Shown: positions 24,649 to 33,758, counted from the stretch's first letter. The stretch: DNA of 64,000 bases from Bifidobacterium breve (GCA_945881845.1 CAMCVN010000009.1:1-64000); one strand, 5' to 3'. Translations and numbers: made by a program. The notes: generated by a model not told the origin, from the letters alone.

Positions 24649-25104
24649 ATGACTTCAGGCGAGCTTGAACTTGGCCCAGTAGATATCGCAGTTATCGGCT
24701 ATCCGGCCGACGCGGCGCGCAGCGGCGAGGCGCTGCCGCTGCTGCTTGACCTCGTTGACCGCGGAGTGATTCGGATACTTGACGTCTTGGCCGTCGCCAA
24801 GGCCGAGGACGGCTCGTTCGCTGGGATCAACATCGGCGACGTTGACGGTGATGGAATTCCGGATCTGATTGCCTTCGAGGGCGCCTCGACCGGGCTGATC
24901 GGCGACGAAGACATGCAGCTCGCGGCCGAAGCGATTGAGCCTGGCGGCGCCGCTGTGATGATCGTCTTTGAGAACGCTTGGGCAGCGCCGTTCATTACCG
25001 CGGTGCATCGCAATGGCGGCCACTTCGTCGCCTTCGAGCGTGTCGCCGCCGAAGATCTCGTCGACGCCGCCGCAGCTCTCGACGACGCAGACGCAGACGC
25101 CTAA
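24649..25104 (+). CDS. DUF6325-like protein
   Basis: 151 aa, acidic and cytoplasmic. It starts MTSGELELGPVDIAVIGYP, with ALPLLLDLVDRGVIRILDVLAVAKAEDGSF and EPGGAAVMIVFENAWAAPF, which I recognise as the DUF6325 layout of actinobacteria. Two ferredoxin-like halves are likely; biochemical function is unknown. Homologues are often followed by a SHOCT-domain protein, and that is the case here (20 bp downstream), so a stress-linked pair is plausible. Confidence 0.8.
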   Translation: MTSGELELGPVDIAVIGYPADAARSGEALPLLLDLVDRGVIRILDVLAVAKAEDGSFAGINIGDVDGDGIPDLIAFEGASTGLIGDEDMQLAAEAIEPGGAAVMIVFENAWAAPFITAVHRNGGHFVAFERVAAEDLVDAAAALDDADADA

Positions 25105-25124
25105 CTACCAACAAGGAGCCAGTA

Positions 25125-25400
25125 ATGCCGCTGATGAGAAGAATGGCCCGCACCGCTGTTGTTGCCGGTACTGCGACCGCCGTTGCCGGTGGCGTTTCGC
25201 GCCGCCAGTCGCAGCGCTTCCAGGAGAAGGACGCTCAGGGGCAGGCCGACGCCGCTCCGGCAGCTCCGGCTCCAGAAGCCGCAGCCGCACCCCAGACCGA
25301 CATGGTCACGCAGCTCAAACAGCTTGCTGAACTGAAGGATCAAGGGATCCTGACCGAAGAAGAGTTCGCAGCGCAGAAGGCAAAGCTGCTCGCAGCCTGA
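25125..25400 (+). CDS. SHOCT-domain small protein
   Basis: 91 aa. The start is the ATG at 25125, chosen because AAGGAG lies 6 nt upstream; the longer frame to 24978 overlaps the previous gene. The N-terminus has RRMARTAVVAGTATAVAGGV, a short possible membrane or membrane-proximal segment, then an Ala/Pro/Gln linker. The last ~35 residues are a SHOCT domain (QLKQLAELKDQGILTEEEF then AQKAKLLA). SHOCT domains are oligomerisation/tethering modules of unknown precise role. Confidence 0.88.
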   Translation: MPLMRRMARTAVVAGTATAVAGGVSRRQSQRFQEKDAQGQADAAPAAPAPEAAAAPQTDMVTQLKQLAELKDQGILTEEEFAAQKAKLLAA

Positions 25401-25411
25401 GCGGCGCGACC

Positions 25412-27262
25412 TTACGAGACTGGATCTAGCGGCGCTGCGCCCTTGGCCGAGCGGCGCGCTGCCTTTTCGCGGCCCACGTGATCGAGCGTGACCTTGCGCA
25501 TGCGGACGTGAGAAGGGGTCACTTCGACAGCTTCGTCGGCGCGCACGAACTCAAAGGCCTGCTCCAGCGAAAGCAGCTTCTTCGGGATTACGCGAACAAG
25601 TTCGTCGGCGGTTGATGAGCGCACGTTGCTGAGCTTCTTCTCGCGGACTGCATTGACGTCAAGGTCGCCCGAGCGGCTGTTCTCGCCGACGATCATTCCT
25701 TCATAGACCACTTCGCCGGGTTCGACGAAGAGCGTGCCGCGGTCCTGCATTGCGAAGCAGGCGTGGGCCGTGACCGGCCCGGTGCGGTCGGCTACGAGGG
25801 CGCCGGTCTGGCGCGTCTTCAGCTCACCAAACCAGGGCTCCCAGCGGTCGAAGACGTGGTGGGCGATGCCGGTGCCGCGCGTTTCGGTAAGGAACTCGGT
25901 ACGGAAGCCGATCAGGCCGCGGGCCGGAACGAGGTACTCCATCCGCACCCAGCCGCTGCCGTGGTTGCCCATCTCTTCGAGCCGCCCCTTGCGCAGCGCG
26001 AGAAGCTGGGTCACTGAGCCGACGTGCTCCTCAGGAACGTCGATCGTCAGCTCCTCGACCGGCTCGCTAAGAACGCCATCAATTTCGCGCGTTACGACCT
26101 GCGGCTGGCCGACAGTCATCTCAAAGTCTTCACGGCGCAGTTGCTCGACGAGGATTGCCAGTGCCAGTTCGCCGCGGCCCTGAACCTCCCACGAGTCCGG
26201 CCGGTCGGTCGGCAGCACGCGCAGGGCGACGTTGCCGACCATCTCGGCGTCGAGCCGGCTCAGTAGCTGGCGTGCGGTCAGCTTTGAGCCGTCCTTGCCT
26301 GCCAGCGGCGAAGTGTTGATGCCGATCGTGACGCTGAGGCTCGGTTCATCGACGGCGATCAGCTCGAGCGGGCGAGGATCCGCCGGGTCGGCCAGCGTTT
26401 CGCCGATCGTTACCTCGGCGATGCCGGCAACGGCGACGATCTCGCCCGGCCCTGCCTCGTCAGCTTCGACGCGGTCCATCGCTTCGGTGATGAAGAGGTC
26501 GGTCACTTTGACGTTTTCGATTGTGCCGTCGCGCTTGCACCAAGCAACCTGCTGGCCACGTTTGACGGTGCCGTCATGGACGCGGCAGATCGCTAGGCGG
26601 CCGAGGTAGTCGGAGGCGCCGAGGTTCGTGACCTGCATCCGCAGCGGCGTCTCAGGGTCAAAGGTGGGGGGAGGGATCGTCTCGACGAGAAGGTCGAGCA
26701 GCGCCTTGAGGTCCTCGCCTTGCGTCTCGGCATCGAGCGAGGCGGTGCCGGCCTTGGCGTTTGTGTAGACGATCGGGAAGGCGATCTGCTCCTCATCTGC
26801 GTCGAGGTCGAGGAAGAGCTCCTCAACTTCGTGCACGACCTCGGCCACTCGGGCGTCGGGGCGGTCGATCTTGTTGACAACGAGGATCACCGGAAGCTTC
26901 GCCTCAAGTGCTTTGCGCAGAACAAAGCGGGTCTGCGGCAGCGGGCCTTCGCTGGCGTCAACGAGCAGTAGTACGCCGTCGACCATGAAGAGGCCGCGCT
27001 CAACCTCGCCGCCGAAGTCGGCGTGGCCGGGAGTGTCGATGATGTTCAGCTTCACGCCCTCGTACGGAATCGAAGCGTTCTTGGCGAGAATCGTGATTCC
27101 CTTTTCGCGCTCCAAGTCCATCGAGTCCATCACCCGATCGGTTACTTCAGCGCCCTTGCGGAATACTCCAGACTGCTGCAGCATCGCGTCAACGAGCGTC
27201 GTTTTGCCGTGGTCGACGTGCGCGATAATCGCGACGTTACGGATGTCATTGCGTTCAGCCAT
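25412..27262 (-). CDS. typA: Ribosome-associated GTPase TypA/BipA
   Basis: 616 aa from the ATG at 27262 (MAERNDIRNVAIIAHVDHGKTTL); the frame runs on to 27514 but the added 84 residues are not family-like. GTPase motifs are AHVDHGKT at 14-21, DTPGHADFGGEVER, and NKIDRPDAR. EF-Tu-like and EF-G-like domains and the TypA C-terminal domain follow, with YLVPARGLIGFRTEFLTETRGTG and GEVVYEGMIVGENSR. It is a translational GTPase involved in ribosome assembly and stress adaptation. Its promoter region (138 bp) faces the SurE-like gene. Confidence 0.97.
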   Translation of the reverse strand: MAERNDIRNVAIIAHVDHGKTTLVDAMLQQSGVFRKGAEVTDRVMDSMDLEREKGITILAKNASIPYEGVKLNIIDTPGHADFGGEVERGLFMVDGVLLLVDASEGPLPQTRFVLRKALEAKLPVILVVNKIDRPDARVAEVVHEVEELFLDLDADEEQIAFPIVYTNAKAGTASLDAETQGEDLKALLDLLVETIPPPTFDPETPLRMQVTNLGASDYLGRLAICRVHDGTVKRGQQVAWCKRDGTIENVKVTDLFITEAMDRVEADEAGPGEIVAVAGIAEVTIGETLADPADPRPLELIAVDEPSLSVTIGINTSPLAGKDGSKLTARQLLSRLDAEMVGNVALRVLPTDRPDSWEVQGRGELALAILVEQLRREDFEMTVGQPQVVTREIDGVLSEPVEELTIDVPEEHVGSVTQLLALRKGRLEEMGNHGSGWVRMEYLVPARGLIGFRTEFLTETRGTGIAHHVFDRWEPWFGELKTRQTGALVADRTGPVTAHACFAMQDRGTLFVEPGEVVYEGMIVGENSRSGDLDVNAVREKKLSNVRSSTADELVRVIPKKLLSLEQAFEFVRADEAVEVTPSHVRMRKVTLDHVGREKAARRSAKGAAPLDPVS

Positions 27263-27400
27263 GGCTAGTTGACCTTGCCTCCGGGACGTCCCGAATGGAA
27301 AGGCCGTGTACTGAGAGTAGTAGGGCTGGAACCGCGCCCCGCTCGCGATCACCAAACCGTCACCTTCTCGCAACCGCGACGGGGCTAGCGTTTCCAGCTT

Positions 27401-28186
27401 ATGATCCCTCAGATGTTGAGTAAGAAAGTGTTTTTCGCCATTGCTCTGATCAGCGCGCTTGCCGTGCTGCCAGCCGCCAGCGCCAGCGCCGCCAAGGCCC
27501 CTGCGCCAATCCACATCCTCGTCTCTAACGACGACGGAATTAAGGGCGAAGGGATGAGCGCACTCGTAACCGCGCTGCGCAAGGAGAAGAAGGTCACTGT
27601 GACCGTCGTCGCTCCGCTTACTAACCAGTCAGGGACGGGCGGAAAGACGACGCCCGGTGTTCTGACAACGTCGAAGACGAGCACGCTCGCGGGCTTCCCC
27701 GCGGTCGCCGTCACCGGCTACCCGGCCGACAGCGTCAACTACGCGCTTGACCGTCTGCTGACCGGCAAGAAGAAGCCCAACCTTGTGATTGCCGGCATCA
27801 ACTTCGGCGCTAACATCGGCCCGTTCGTACCTCTCTCAGGCACCGTTGGCGCTGCGCGCGCTGGCGCCGCTCACGGCATCGCCGCGCTTGCCACAAGCCA
27901 AGGGCTCGCGACGCCGATGGGCTGGGCAGCCGGCGTCAAAGAGACGATCGCTTGGCTGCGCGCTAATCGTTCTTCGCTGAAGAAGGGTTCGGTTTGGAAC
28001 CTCAACATTCCGTCATGCAGCACCGGCAAGGTGCGCGGCTCGGTCAAGGTCAAGTCGACCTCGTCAACGTTCTACGCCTTCAATCCCTTTGGCACTGTCG
28101 ACTGCAGCGTCAAGTCGAAGCCTCTGACGAACGACGTCACGGCCTACTTCGCCGGTTTCGCGCCGCTCGTCAACATCGGCCGATAA
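27401..28186 (+). CDS. Exported SurE-like 5'/3'-nucleotidase
   Basis: 261 aa. SurE motifs are intact: VSNDDGIKGEGM at ~42-53 (metal-binding NDD), APLTNQSGTGG, TGYPADSVNYAL, and IAGINFGANIGPFVPLSGTVGAAR. SurE proteins are normally cytosolic phosphatases of nucleoside monophosphates. Here a signal peptide precedes the domain (KKVFFAIALISALAVLPAASASAAK), so this enzyme should act outside the membrane, perhaps in nucleotide or phosphate scavenging. ATG 27401 is used; ATG 27413 is an alternative start that still leaves the signal peptide. Confidence 0.88.
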   Translation: MIPQMLSKKVFFAIALISALAVLPAASASAAKAPAPIHILVSNDDGIKGEGMSALVTALRKEKKVTVTVVAPLTNQSGTGGKTTPGVLTTSKTSTLAGFPAVAVTGYPADSVNYALDRLLTGKKKPNLVIAGINFGANIGPFVPLSGTVGAARAGAAHGIAALATSQGLATPMGWAAGVKETIAWLRANRSSLKKGSVWNLNIPSCSTGKVRGSVKVKSTSSTFYAFNPFGTVDCSVKSKPLTNDVTAYFAGFAPLVNIGR

Positions 28187-28214
28187 GCCCCCGCCGCTAG
28201 CGCCGTAAACCGCT

Positions 28215-28236
28215 GCTAAGGCGCTCTCTTAGCGCC
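28215..28236 (+). terminator. Weak hairpin after the SurE-like gene
   Basis: GCTAAG/CTTAGC and the overlapping GGCGCT/AGCGCC give two alternative 6-bp stems just after the stop. No T-run follows, so this is a low-confidence call. Confidence 0.3.
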
Positions 28237-28320
28237 CCCGGAGGCTGCCTGCGCGCAGGTATACTTGCTCGCCTCGGCCCCGCCTGCAGCGCATACAAGC
28301 TGGGCAGGGTCCTTCATCCT

Positions 28321-30441
28321 GTGACCGACGAATCTGAACTCCCTGCGGACGCGAACGCGCCGAAGAAGCGGCTGCTGCGGCCGGAGATTCAGGCGCTCCG
28401 CGCGATCGCCGTCGCGACCGTCGTCGTCTTTCACTACTGGCCCGACCTAATCAGCGGCGGCTACATCGGCGTCGACGTATTCTTCGCGATCTCGGGCTTC
28501 CTGATCACCGGCCACCTAGTGCGCGAGGTTGACCGCAGTGGCCACGTTTCACTGGCCGGTTTCTGGGCCCGCCGCGCGCGGCGCATCCTGCCTGCGGCGC
28601 TGCTTGTGTTGCTGTTCTGCGCCGTCGCGACCTTCCTGATCGTTCCGCTCAACCTCTGGGATCAGTTCTTCCGCGAGATTCAGGCCAGCACGCTCTACGT
28701 TGAAAACTGGTACCTCGCTGACCAGGCGGTCGATTACCTCGGCGCCGACAACCGACCCTCGCCGGTGCAGCATTACTGGTCGCTCTCGGTTGAGGAGCAG
28801 TTCTACATCGTCTGGCCGGTACTGATCCTGATCGCGATGATGATCGCGCGTAAGGGCTCTGCGCTGCTGCGCCGCCGCTCGATCCTTGTGATGCTGGCGC
28901 TGCTCACAGGGCTCAGCTTGGCTTACTCGATTTGGCATACAGCCAACGACCCGGCGGCGGCCTTCTTCGTAACCCCAACGCGGGTCTGGGAGTTCGGCGC
29001 CGGCGGCCTTCTCGCGATGCTGGCGACCAGCACTGCGCGGCCGCAGCTGCGCGCCGCAGTCTCATGGCTGGGAGTAGGAATGATCCTGGTTGCGGCCTTC
29101 GTCTTCACGCCGAAGACAGCCTTCCCAGGAACTGCGGCGATACTGCCGATCGTCGGCACGCTCGCCGTAATCTGGGCCGGCAGCCCGGAGCTGCGCTGGT
29201 CGCCCTGGCACTGGATGAAGCTGCGCCCAACGCAGTGGCTCGGAGACGTCTCCTACTCGGTCTATCTCTGGCACTGGCCGCTGCTGATACTCGCGCCGTT
29301 CCTGCTGCTGCGGGAGCTCGACACGCCGATCAAGCTTGCGCTGGTTGCGCTGACGCTGATCCTCGCCGCGCTCTCCAAGCGCTTCGTTGAAGATCCGATG
29401 CGCTCCGGGCCGCTGCTTGCTGCGCACCGACCTCGCCGCAGCTTTGCCTTCGTGCTCGCCGGAACCGGCACCGTGCTGCTCGCCACCTTCGGCGCGCTCG
29501 CCGTCTTGAACTCGCAACAGAACGACGACCTCGTCGCGGCGAAGGCGCTGCTCGGCAGCAAGGCGCCATGTCTCGGTGCCGCCGCGCGCGACCCGCTTAA
29601 CCCGAATTGCGTGAACCCGAAGCTGCGACTCTCGGTAGTTCCGTCGCCTGCCAGCGCGCGTCTTGGAGAGGGCACGAAGACGAACAGCCAGATCTGCACC
29701 AACGACCGCACGCAGCGCTACGGAACTCTAAAGCTCTGCGTGCTCGGCGTTCCGCCAGAACGGGCCAAACTGCAGGCCGCGCTTGTCGGTGACAGCCACT
29801 CCTTCAAGTGGCGCACCGGCATCTTCGCGGCGGCGCTGGAGCGAAGCTGGAACGTAACCTCGATCGGCCTTGAGGGCTGCCAGTTCTCGACTGCGGTTGT
29901 GCCCGTTGGCAGGGCGGCAACGGAGAGCGCCTGCAGGCAATGGAAGAACGAGGTGCTTGGATGGCTCAAGAGCCATCCACAGGTGTCGACGCTCTTCGTT
30001 GCGCAGATCGCTGAGCTCTACTCGCCTTCGACCTTCAAAGCATCGGTCGCCGGATACCGCGAGCAGTGGGGCAAGCTGCCGCCGTCGATCAAGCAGATAG
30101 TCGTGCTGCGCGACAACCCGCGGATCAAGCCAGCGACGCTCGATTGTGTTGAGCGGGCGATCGCGGCAAAGCGCCCCGCCGGCGCGCTCTGCGCTCGCTC
30201 GCGTGCCGTCGCCTTGGACGTCTTCCCAGACCCTGCGGTAGCGGCCGCCAAGTCGCTCGGCCGGCGCGGCGTTGGCGCCGTCGACTTGAGCGAGTTTTAC
30301 TGTGACGCGAAGCGCTGCTACCCGGTGATCGGCGGGCTGCTGGTCAACTCAGATGAGAACCATGTGACACCCGCCTTCAACGGCACGCTGGCACCGTTCC
30401 TGCTGCGCGCGCTCGACCGCGGCGGCTGGCTGACGCGCTGA
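28321..30441 (+). CDS. OafA/YrhL-type acyltransferase with C-terminal SGNH domain
   Basis: 706 aa, GTG start. Residues ~20-395 form the acyltransferase-3 membrane domain with about ten TM segments; RPEIQALRAIAVATVVVFHYWP carries the conserved R and H, and GGYIGVDVFFAISGFLITG and WSLSVEEQFYIVWP are typical. After a TM at ~375-395, residues ~430-706 form an extracytoplasmic SGNH hydrolase-like domain: GDSH at 490-493 and the DxxH pair D678/H681 (DENH). Such fusions O-acetylate surface polysaccharide or peptidoglycan, moving the acyl group across the membrane. The substrate here is unknown, but it fits the polysaccharide genes elsewhere in the window. Confidence 0.93.
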   Translation: MTDESELPADANAPKKRLLRPEIQALRAIAVATVVVFHYWPDLISGGYIGVDVFFAISGFLITGHLVREVDRSGHVSLAGFWARRARRILPAALLVLLFCAVATFLIVPLNLWDQFFREIQASTLYVENWYLADQAVDYLGADNRPSPVQHYWSLSVEEQFYIVWPVLILIAMMIARKGSALLRRRSILVMLALLTGLSLAYSIWHTANDPAAAFFVTPTRVWEFGAGGLLAMLATSTARPQLRAAVSWLGVGMILVAAFVFTPKTAFPGTAAILPIVGTLAVIWAGSPELRWSPWHWMKLRPTQWLGDVSYSVYLWHWPLLILAPFLLLRELDTPIKLALVALTLILAALSKRFVEDPMRSGPLLAAHRPRRSFAFVLAGTGTVLLATFGALAVLNSQQNDDLVAAKALLGSKAPCLGAAARDPLNPNCVNPKLRLSVVPSPASARLGEGTKTNSQICTNDRTQRYGTLKLCVLGVPPERAKLQAALVGDSHSFKWRTGIFAAALERSWNVTSIGLEGCQFSTAVVPVGRAATESACRQWKNEVLGWLKSHPQVSTLFVAQIAELYSPSTFKASVAGYREQWGKLPPSIKQIVVLRDNPRIKPATLDCVERAIAAKRPAGALCARSRAVALDVFPDPAVAAAKSLGRRGVGAVDLSEFYCDAKRCYPVIGGLLVNSDENHVTPAFNGTLAPFLLRALDRGGWLTR

Positions 30442-30480
30442 GCGCCAACTCGCTCGCAGAGACGACAGGAATCTCTTTGG

Positions 30481-30801
30481 CTACTGAGGAAAAACGAGGT
30501 CGCCAAGAAAGAACAGCAAAGCGCTTACTCCGAGGAGCAGCGGGATTAGAAGAAGCGCGCTGCGGTTGGGGCCGCGTATCAGAGACCACGCGGCGACCAC
30601 ACCGGCAGCCAGCAGGGACACCAGTGACAAGGCCGCCAAACCATCCGGCAGCAGATCAGAGAAGAAATCCCCGTTGTCGCTGCGTCCCTTGCCGCCGGTC
30701 ACGAGAAAATAGACGGCAAAAGCGGCAACCGCAACCAAGTCCAGCGCGAAGGCCGTCCGAAACAAGATGCTGTGTCGGTCTTCCGAGCTCAAGCTAGTCA
30801 T
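30481..30801 (-). CDS. Small three-TM membrane protein
   Basis: 106 aa with three hydrophobic segments (about 17-35, 53-70 and 80-102), starting MTSLSSEDRHSILFRTAFALD. The ATG directly follows GAAAGG with no spacer, so initiation may not use a normal ribosome site. No family was recognised. Gene-like features are the clear TM pattern and the fact that it fills the gap between the acyltransferase and tRNA-Phe. The overlapping plus-strand frame is Arg-rich noise. Confidence 0.6.
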   Translation of the reverse strand: MTSLSSEDRHSILFRTAFALDLVAVAAFAVYFLVTGGKGRSDNGDFFSDLLPDGLAALSLVSLLAAGVVAAWSLIRGPNRSALLLIPLLLGVSALLFFLGDLVFPQ

Positions 30802-30902
30802 CCTTTCACGCGGTCAACCGAATAGAACTGCGGGCTTAGGCTGATAATCCGTTCAGCAGCCTGAGCTTTGAGTTTCTTCTTCTGTTTGGTCGTCTGTCTC
30901 GA

Positions 30903-30975
30903 TGGCGAGACCGGGACTCGAACCCGGGACACCACGATTTTCAGTCGTGTGCTCTACCAGCTGAGCTATCTCGCC
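30903..30975 (-). tRNA. tRNA-Phe (GAA)
   Basis: On the minus strand the 73-nt sequence folds as a full cloverleaf: acceptor GGCGAGA/TCTCGCC, D-arm GCTC...GAGC, anticodon stem CACGA/TCGTG with loop CTGAAAA (anticodon GAA), T-arm CCGGG TTCGAGT CCCGG and discriminator A. The 3' CCA is not encoded. No duplicated tRNA end or integrase is nearby. Confidence 0.97.
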
Positions 30976-31033
30976 GCGAAAGGCAGGGTATCGCGGGCGC
31001 CGCCTAAGCGTCACCGGGACTGGTGGCTTGCAG

Positions 31034-31594
31034 CTACTCGCCGAGCCTTGGCCCTCGCGAATCGCGCGTCAGCTCGCTCGCGCCGCTGCGCTCGTCGAGC
31101 TCGAGGTCGAGCCCGGCCATCACTGCCGCGAGGCCTGAGTAGATCGCCACGACGAGTTGCAGTTCGACGACTTCACGGTCGCTGAGCGCCGCGCGCGCCG
31201 CCGCCAACTGCTCGTCGGAGGGGCGGCCGCGCTCGAGCGTGATCTGCGCCAGCTGAAGAATTGCCTGCTCGTCGTCGCTGAAGCTGGCCAGCTCAAGCGC
31301 ATCGATCGCAGCTATCTCGTCGTCGCTGATCTCGCAGATCCGTGCGACCTCGATGTGCTGAAACCATTCGTATTCGCAGTCCAGCCGCCGCGCGACGAGC
31401 AGGATCACAAGCTCGCGCCGGCGCGGTGAGAGCTCCGCGTTAGTCCAGAGGCCGCCGGTCAGCGCGATGAACTTTGGAAACGCAGAGTCGGCAAGCGAGA
31501 GCAGGCGGAAGATGCCGAGGTCGGGGAGCGACGCGAGCGAGCGCTGCGTATCGGGTGAGAGCGAATCGCGCTCAGGGAATGGAATTCGAGCCAT
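31034..31594 (-). CDS. Carboxymuconolactone decarboxylase family protein
   Basis: 186 aa, mostly helical. The core block LSPRRRELVILLVARRLDCEYEWFQHIEVAR matches the CMD/AhpD-like family's 'L....RELvil.va....ceYEW..H...A'. The redox CxxC of true AhpD is absent (only C-E-Y-E), so a peroxidase role is unlikely. Function of this subgroup is poorly defined. It is 9 bp after the old yellow enzyme gene on the same strand and is probably co-expressed with it. Confidence 0.85.
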   Translation of the reverse strand: MARIPFPERDSLSPDTQRSLASLPDLGIFRLLSLADSAFPKFIALTGGLWTNAELSPRRRELVILLVARRLDCEYEWFQHIEVARICEISDDEIAAIDALELASFSDDEQAILQLAQITLERGRPSDEQLAAARAALSDREVVELQLVVAIYSGLAAVMAGLDLELDERSGASELTRDSRGPRLGE

Positions 31595-31603
31595 CGCGCG
31601 CTC

Positions 31604-32740
31604 CTATTTTCCGTCGGCCGCTTCGGCCAGCGCCGGGTAGTCGGTATATCCCTCGGCGCCGCCACCGTAGAAGGTCTGGAAGTCGGCCTCGACAATCGGC
31701 TCGCCGGATCGGATCCGTTCGACCAGATCGGGGTTGGAGATGAAACGGCGCCCGTAACAGATCAGGTCGGCGCGGCCTTCAGCGACGATCTCATCGGCCA
31801 GCTCGAGTGGCCAGTCAACTTGGAAGTTGGAGTTGACAATCAGCGTGCTGTTCCAGGCCTCGCGTGCGACCCCAACCGACGACCAGCCGGCGTCGGGTGG
31901 CGTCTCCATCATGTGTAGATAACAAAGGCCAACTGCGTTCAGCTCGCCGAGTAGCTGCGGGTAGAGCGTCTGCGCATCGTTCTCCGAGATGTCATTGACG
32001 TTCTGGTTGGGGCTGAGCCGAATTCCGACCCGCTCGGCGCCAATCCGCTCGGCGACGAGCTGCGCGGTTTCGACGACAAAGCGGCAGCGGTTCGCCGCAT
32101 CGCCGCCGTATTGGTCGCTGCGAAGGTTCGTCACGTCGGAGAGGAACTGGTGCAGCAGGTAGCCGTTGGCGCCGTGCAGCTCAACGCCGTCGAAGCCCGC
32201 CTCTAGCGCGTTCTGTGCGCCCTGCGCGAACTGCTGCTGCAGCTCTGCGATCTCTTCAAGCTCGAGCGCCCGCGGCTCGTCAAAGGGAATCTTCTCGCCG
32301 GCGATCCGCGCGTCTCCTTGCGGCCTGACTGCGCTTGGCGCGACCGGCCGCTCTCCGCCCGGCGCAATAAGCTCGTGGCCGATCCTGCCGCCGTGCATCA
32401 GCTGAAGGAAGATCCTGCCACCGGCTCCATGAACGGCGTCGGTTACGAGCCGCCAGCCGGCAATCTGCTCGGCGGTTTCGATTCCCGGCTGGCCGGGGAA
32501 GGACTTGCCGGAGGAGTGGGGGAAAGAGCCCTCGGCGATTATCAGGCCGGCTGTTGCTCGCTGCGCGTAGTACTCGGCGTTCAGCTCGCCCATTACGCCA
32601 TCTGCGTCGGCGCGCATCCGCGTTAGCGGCGCCATCACGAGGCGGTTCGGGAGTTCGAACTCGCCGAGCGGGTAGGGCTGGAATAGCTGGTCGAAGATGA
32701 TCTGGTCCGCTCGGAGTGGTTTGCGCGGCTGCGAGCGCAA
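31604..32740 (-). CDS. Old yellow enzyme (alkene reductase, NADH:flavin oxidoreductase)
   Basis: 378-aa FMN TIM-barrel. MAPLTRMRADADGVMGELNAEYYAQRA is the N-terminal block, GFDGVELHGANGYLLHQFLSD holds the substrate-activating His and the Asn (HGAN here, against the common H-G-A-H), LRSDQYGG and NRCRFVVE follow, and YGRRFISNPDLVERI is the C-terminal phosphate site. It reduces activated C=C bonds with NAD(P)H. The start is a TTG at 32740, and the nearest ATG (codon 36) would remove the first barrel strand. Some start inside the first 15 codons is also possible. Confidence 0.92.
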   Translation of the reverse strand: MRSQPRKPLRADQIIFDQLFQPYPLGEFELPNRLVMAPLTRMRADADGVMGELNAEYYAQRATAGLIIAEGSFPHSSGKSFPGQPGIETAEQIAGWRLVTDAVHGAGGRIFLQLMHGGRIGHELIAPGGERPVAPSAVRPQGDARIAGEKIPFDEPRALELEEIAELQQQFAQGAQNALEAGFDGVELHGANGYLLHQFLSDVTNLRSDQYGGDAANRCRFVVETAQLVAERIGAERVGIRLSPNQNVNDISENDAQTLYPQLLGELNAVGLCYLHMMETPPDAGWSSVGVAREAWNSTLIVNSNFQVDWPLELADEIVAEGRADLICYGRRFISNPDLVERIRSGEPIVEADFQTFYGGGAEGYTDYPALAEAADGK

Positions 32741-32819
32741 AGCTTACGGATTCTCTTGACCTGCCAGCTCAGCGCTGGTTCAAACGTTCGATTGCTGGCT
32801 ACGACCGGGAGCTGGTGAT

Positions 32820-33758
32820 CTAGCTAGCTGCCCACTTCTTCAGCTGCGGCAGCGGGTCGATCGGCTTCGTTCCCGGGCTGTCGCGCCAGCCGTTTGGCCA
32901 GATCTCAAAGTGGAGGTGGGGGCCGGACGAGTCGCCGGTTGAGCCGAGCAGGCAGAGGCGATCGCCGGCCTTCACTCTGTCTCCAGCCTTGACCGCCGCT
33001 GAGCTGTACTGGCAATGGGCGAAGAACATGTCCCAACCGTTGTTGGCGCGCAAGACGATGTAGCGCCCTGCGCCGGATGCCTGGTAGTCGACGTAGCGAA
33101 CCTCGCCTGCGAGCGGTGCAACGATCGGCAACCCGGAGTTGCCGACGACGTCCTGGCCTTCATGAATGTGCCCGGTCCGCCCGGCGCCAAAGCGTGCGCC
33201 GTCGCTGCCGAAGCTATAAGCGCCGCGGACAGGAAAGACGCCGGAGGTTGGCGATGGCGGGGCTGGCGTCGTCGGCTTCGGCTTCGTGACGCTCTTGGGT
33301 TTCACGGTCAGCGCCATCACGCCGCCACGAACGGTCTCCTGCGCCGTCGCGCCAAAGACGCTGACGGTAACGCGGTAACTGCCTGCGGCAAGCGCGGGCA
33401 GAGGAAGCACCTGCGAGCGGTTGGTTGTCACGCGGCCGGGGGAGTAGTTGATCGTCTTGCCGCCCTTGCGAGCGATCGCAATTCTCACCTGCGCGCTGGT
33501 CCCCTTCGAACGGTTGATCCGCACGACTACCGAGGCTCGGCTCCCTACCGTGATCGTGCTGCTGGAGAGCTTCTGGGCGCTAAGGCGAGGCTTGCCGGGG
33601 AGCGTCACGAGCGGTGCCCCATAACCGGCGCCGCCGCTCTGTTCGCCCGGTGAAGCTGGCTGGTCGGGGTCGACGCCGCCGGTCGTGGCGAGGGCTGGGC
33701 TGGCGCAAGCAAGCAGCGCTGCCGAGGCCAGCAGGGTTGGGAGAAGAAGTCGGTTCAT
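32820..33758 (-). CDS. Secreted M23-family peptidase
   Basis: 312 aa with a signal peptide (MNRLLLPTLLASAALLACASPALA). Residues ~60-150 form an Ig-like beta domain (KLSSSTITVGSRASVVVRINR), then a Pro/Thr linker, then an M23 peptidase domain. Zinc ligands are seen in GHIHEGQDVVG (H and D) and HLHFEIW (the second His). The DVVGNSGLPIVAPLAGEVRYV block is characteristic. It probably cuts peptidoglycan cross-links outside the membrane or acts as a regulator of other hydrolases. Confidence 0.92.
   Translation of the reverse strand: MNRLLLPTLLASAALLACASPALATTGGVDPDQPASPGEQSGGAGYGAPLVTLPGKPRLSAQKLSSSTITVGSRASVVVRINRSKGTSAQVRIAIARKGGKTINYSPGRVTTNRSQVLPLPALAAGSYRVTVSVFGATAQETVRGGVMALTVKPKSVTKPKPTTPAPPSPTSGVFPVRGAYSFGSDGARFGAGRTGHIHEGQDVVGNSGLPIVAPLAGEVRYVDYQASGAGRYIVLRANNGWDMFFAHCQYSSAAVKAGDRVKAGDRLCLLGSTGDSSGPHLHFEIWPNGWRDSPGTKPIDPLPQLKKWAAS

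Noticed and set aside
25412-27514. 700-codon typA reading
   Set aside because: The first 84 codons are low-complexity and unlike TypA; the ATG at 27262 matches the conserved start of the family.
30841-30900. Plus-strand hairpin with T-rich tail as a terminator for tRNA-Phe
   Set aside because: AGGCTG...CAGCCT followed by T-rich sequence points along the plus strand, opposite to the tRNA, and the stem is only 6 bp.
30903-30975. tRNA-Phe as an attachment site for a mobile element
   Set aside because: No repeated 3' tRNA fragment, integrase or change in gene style was seen on either side.
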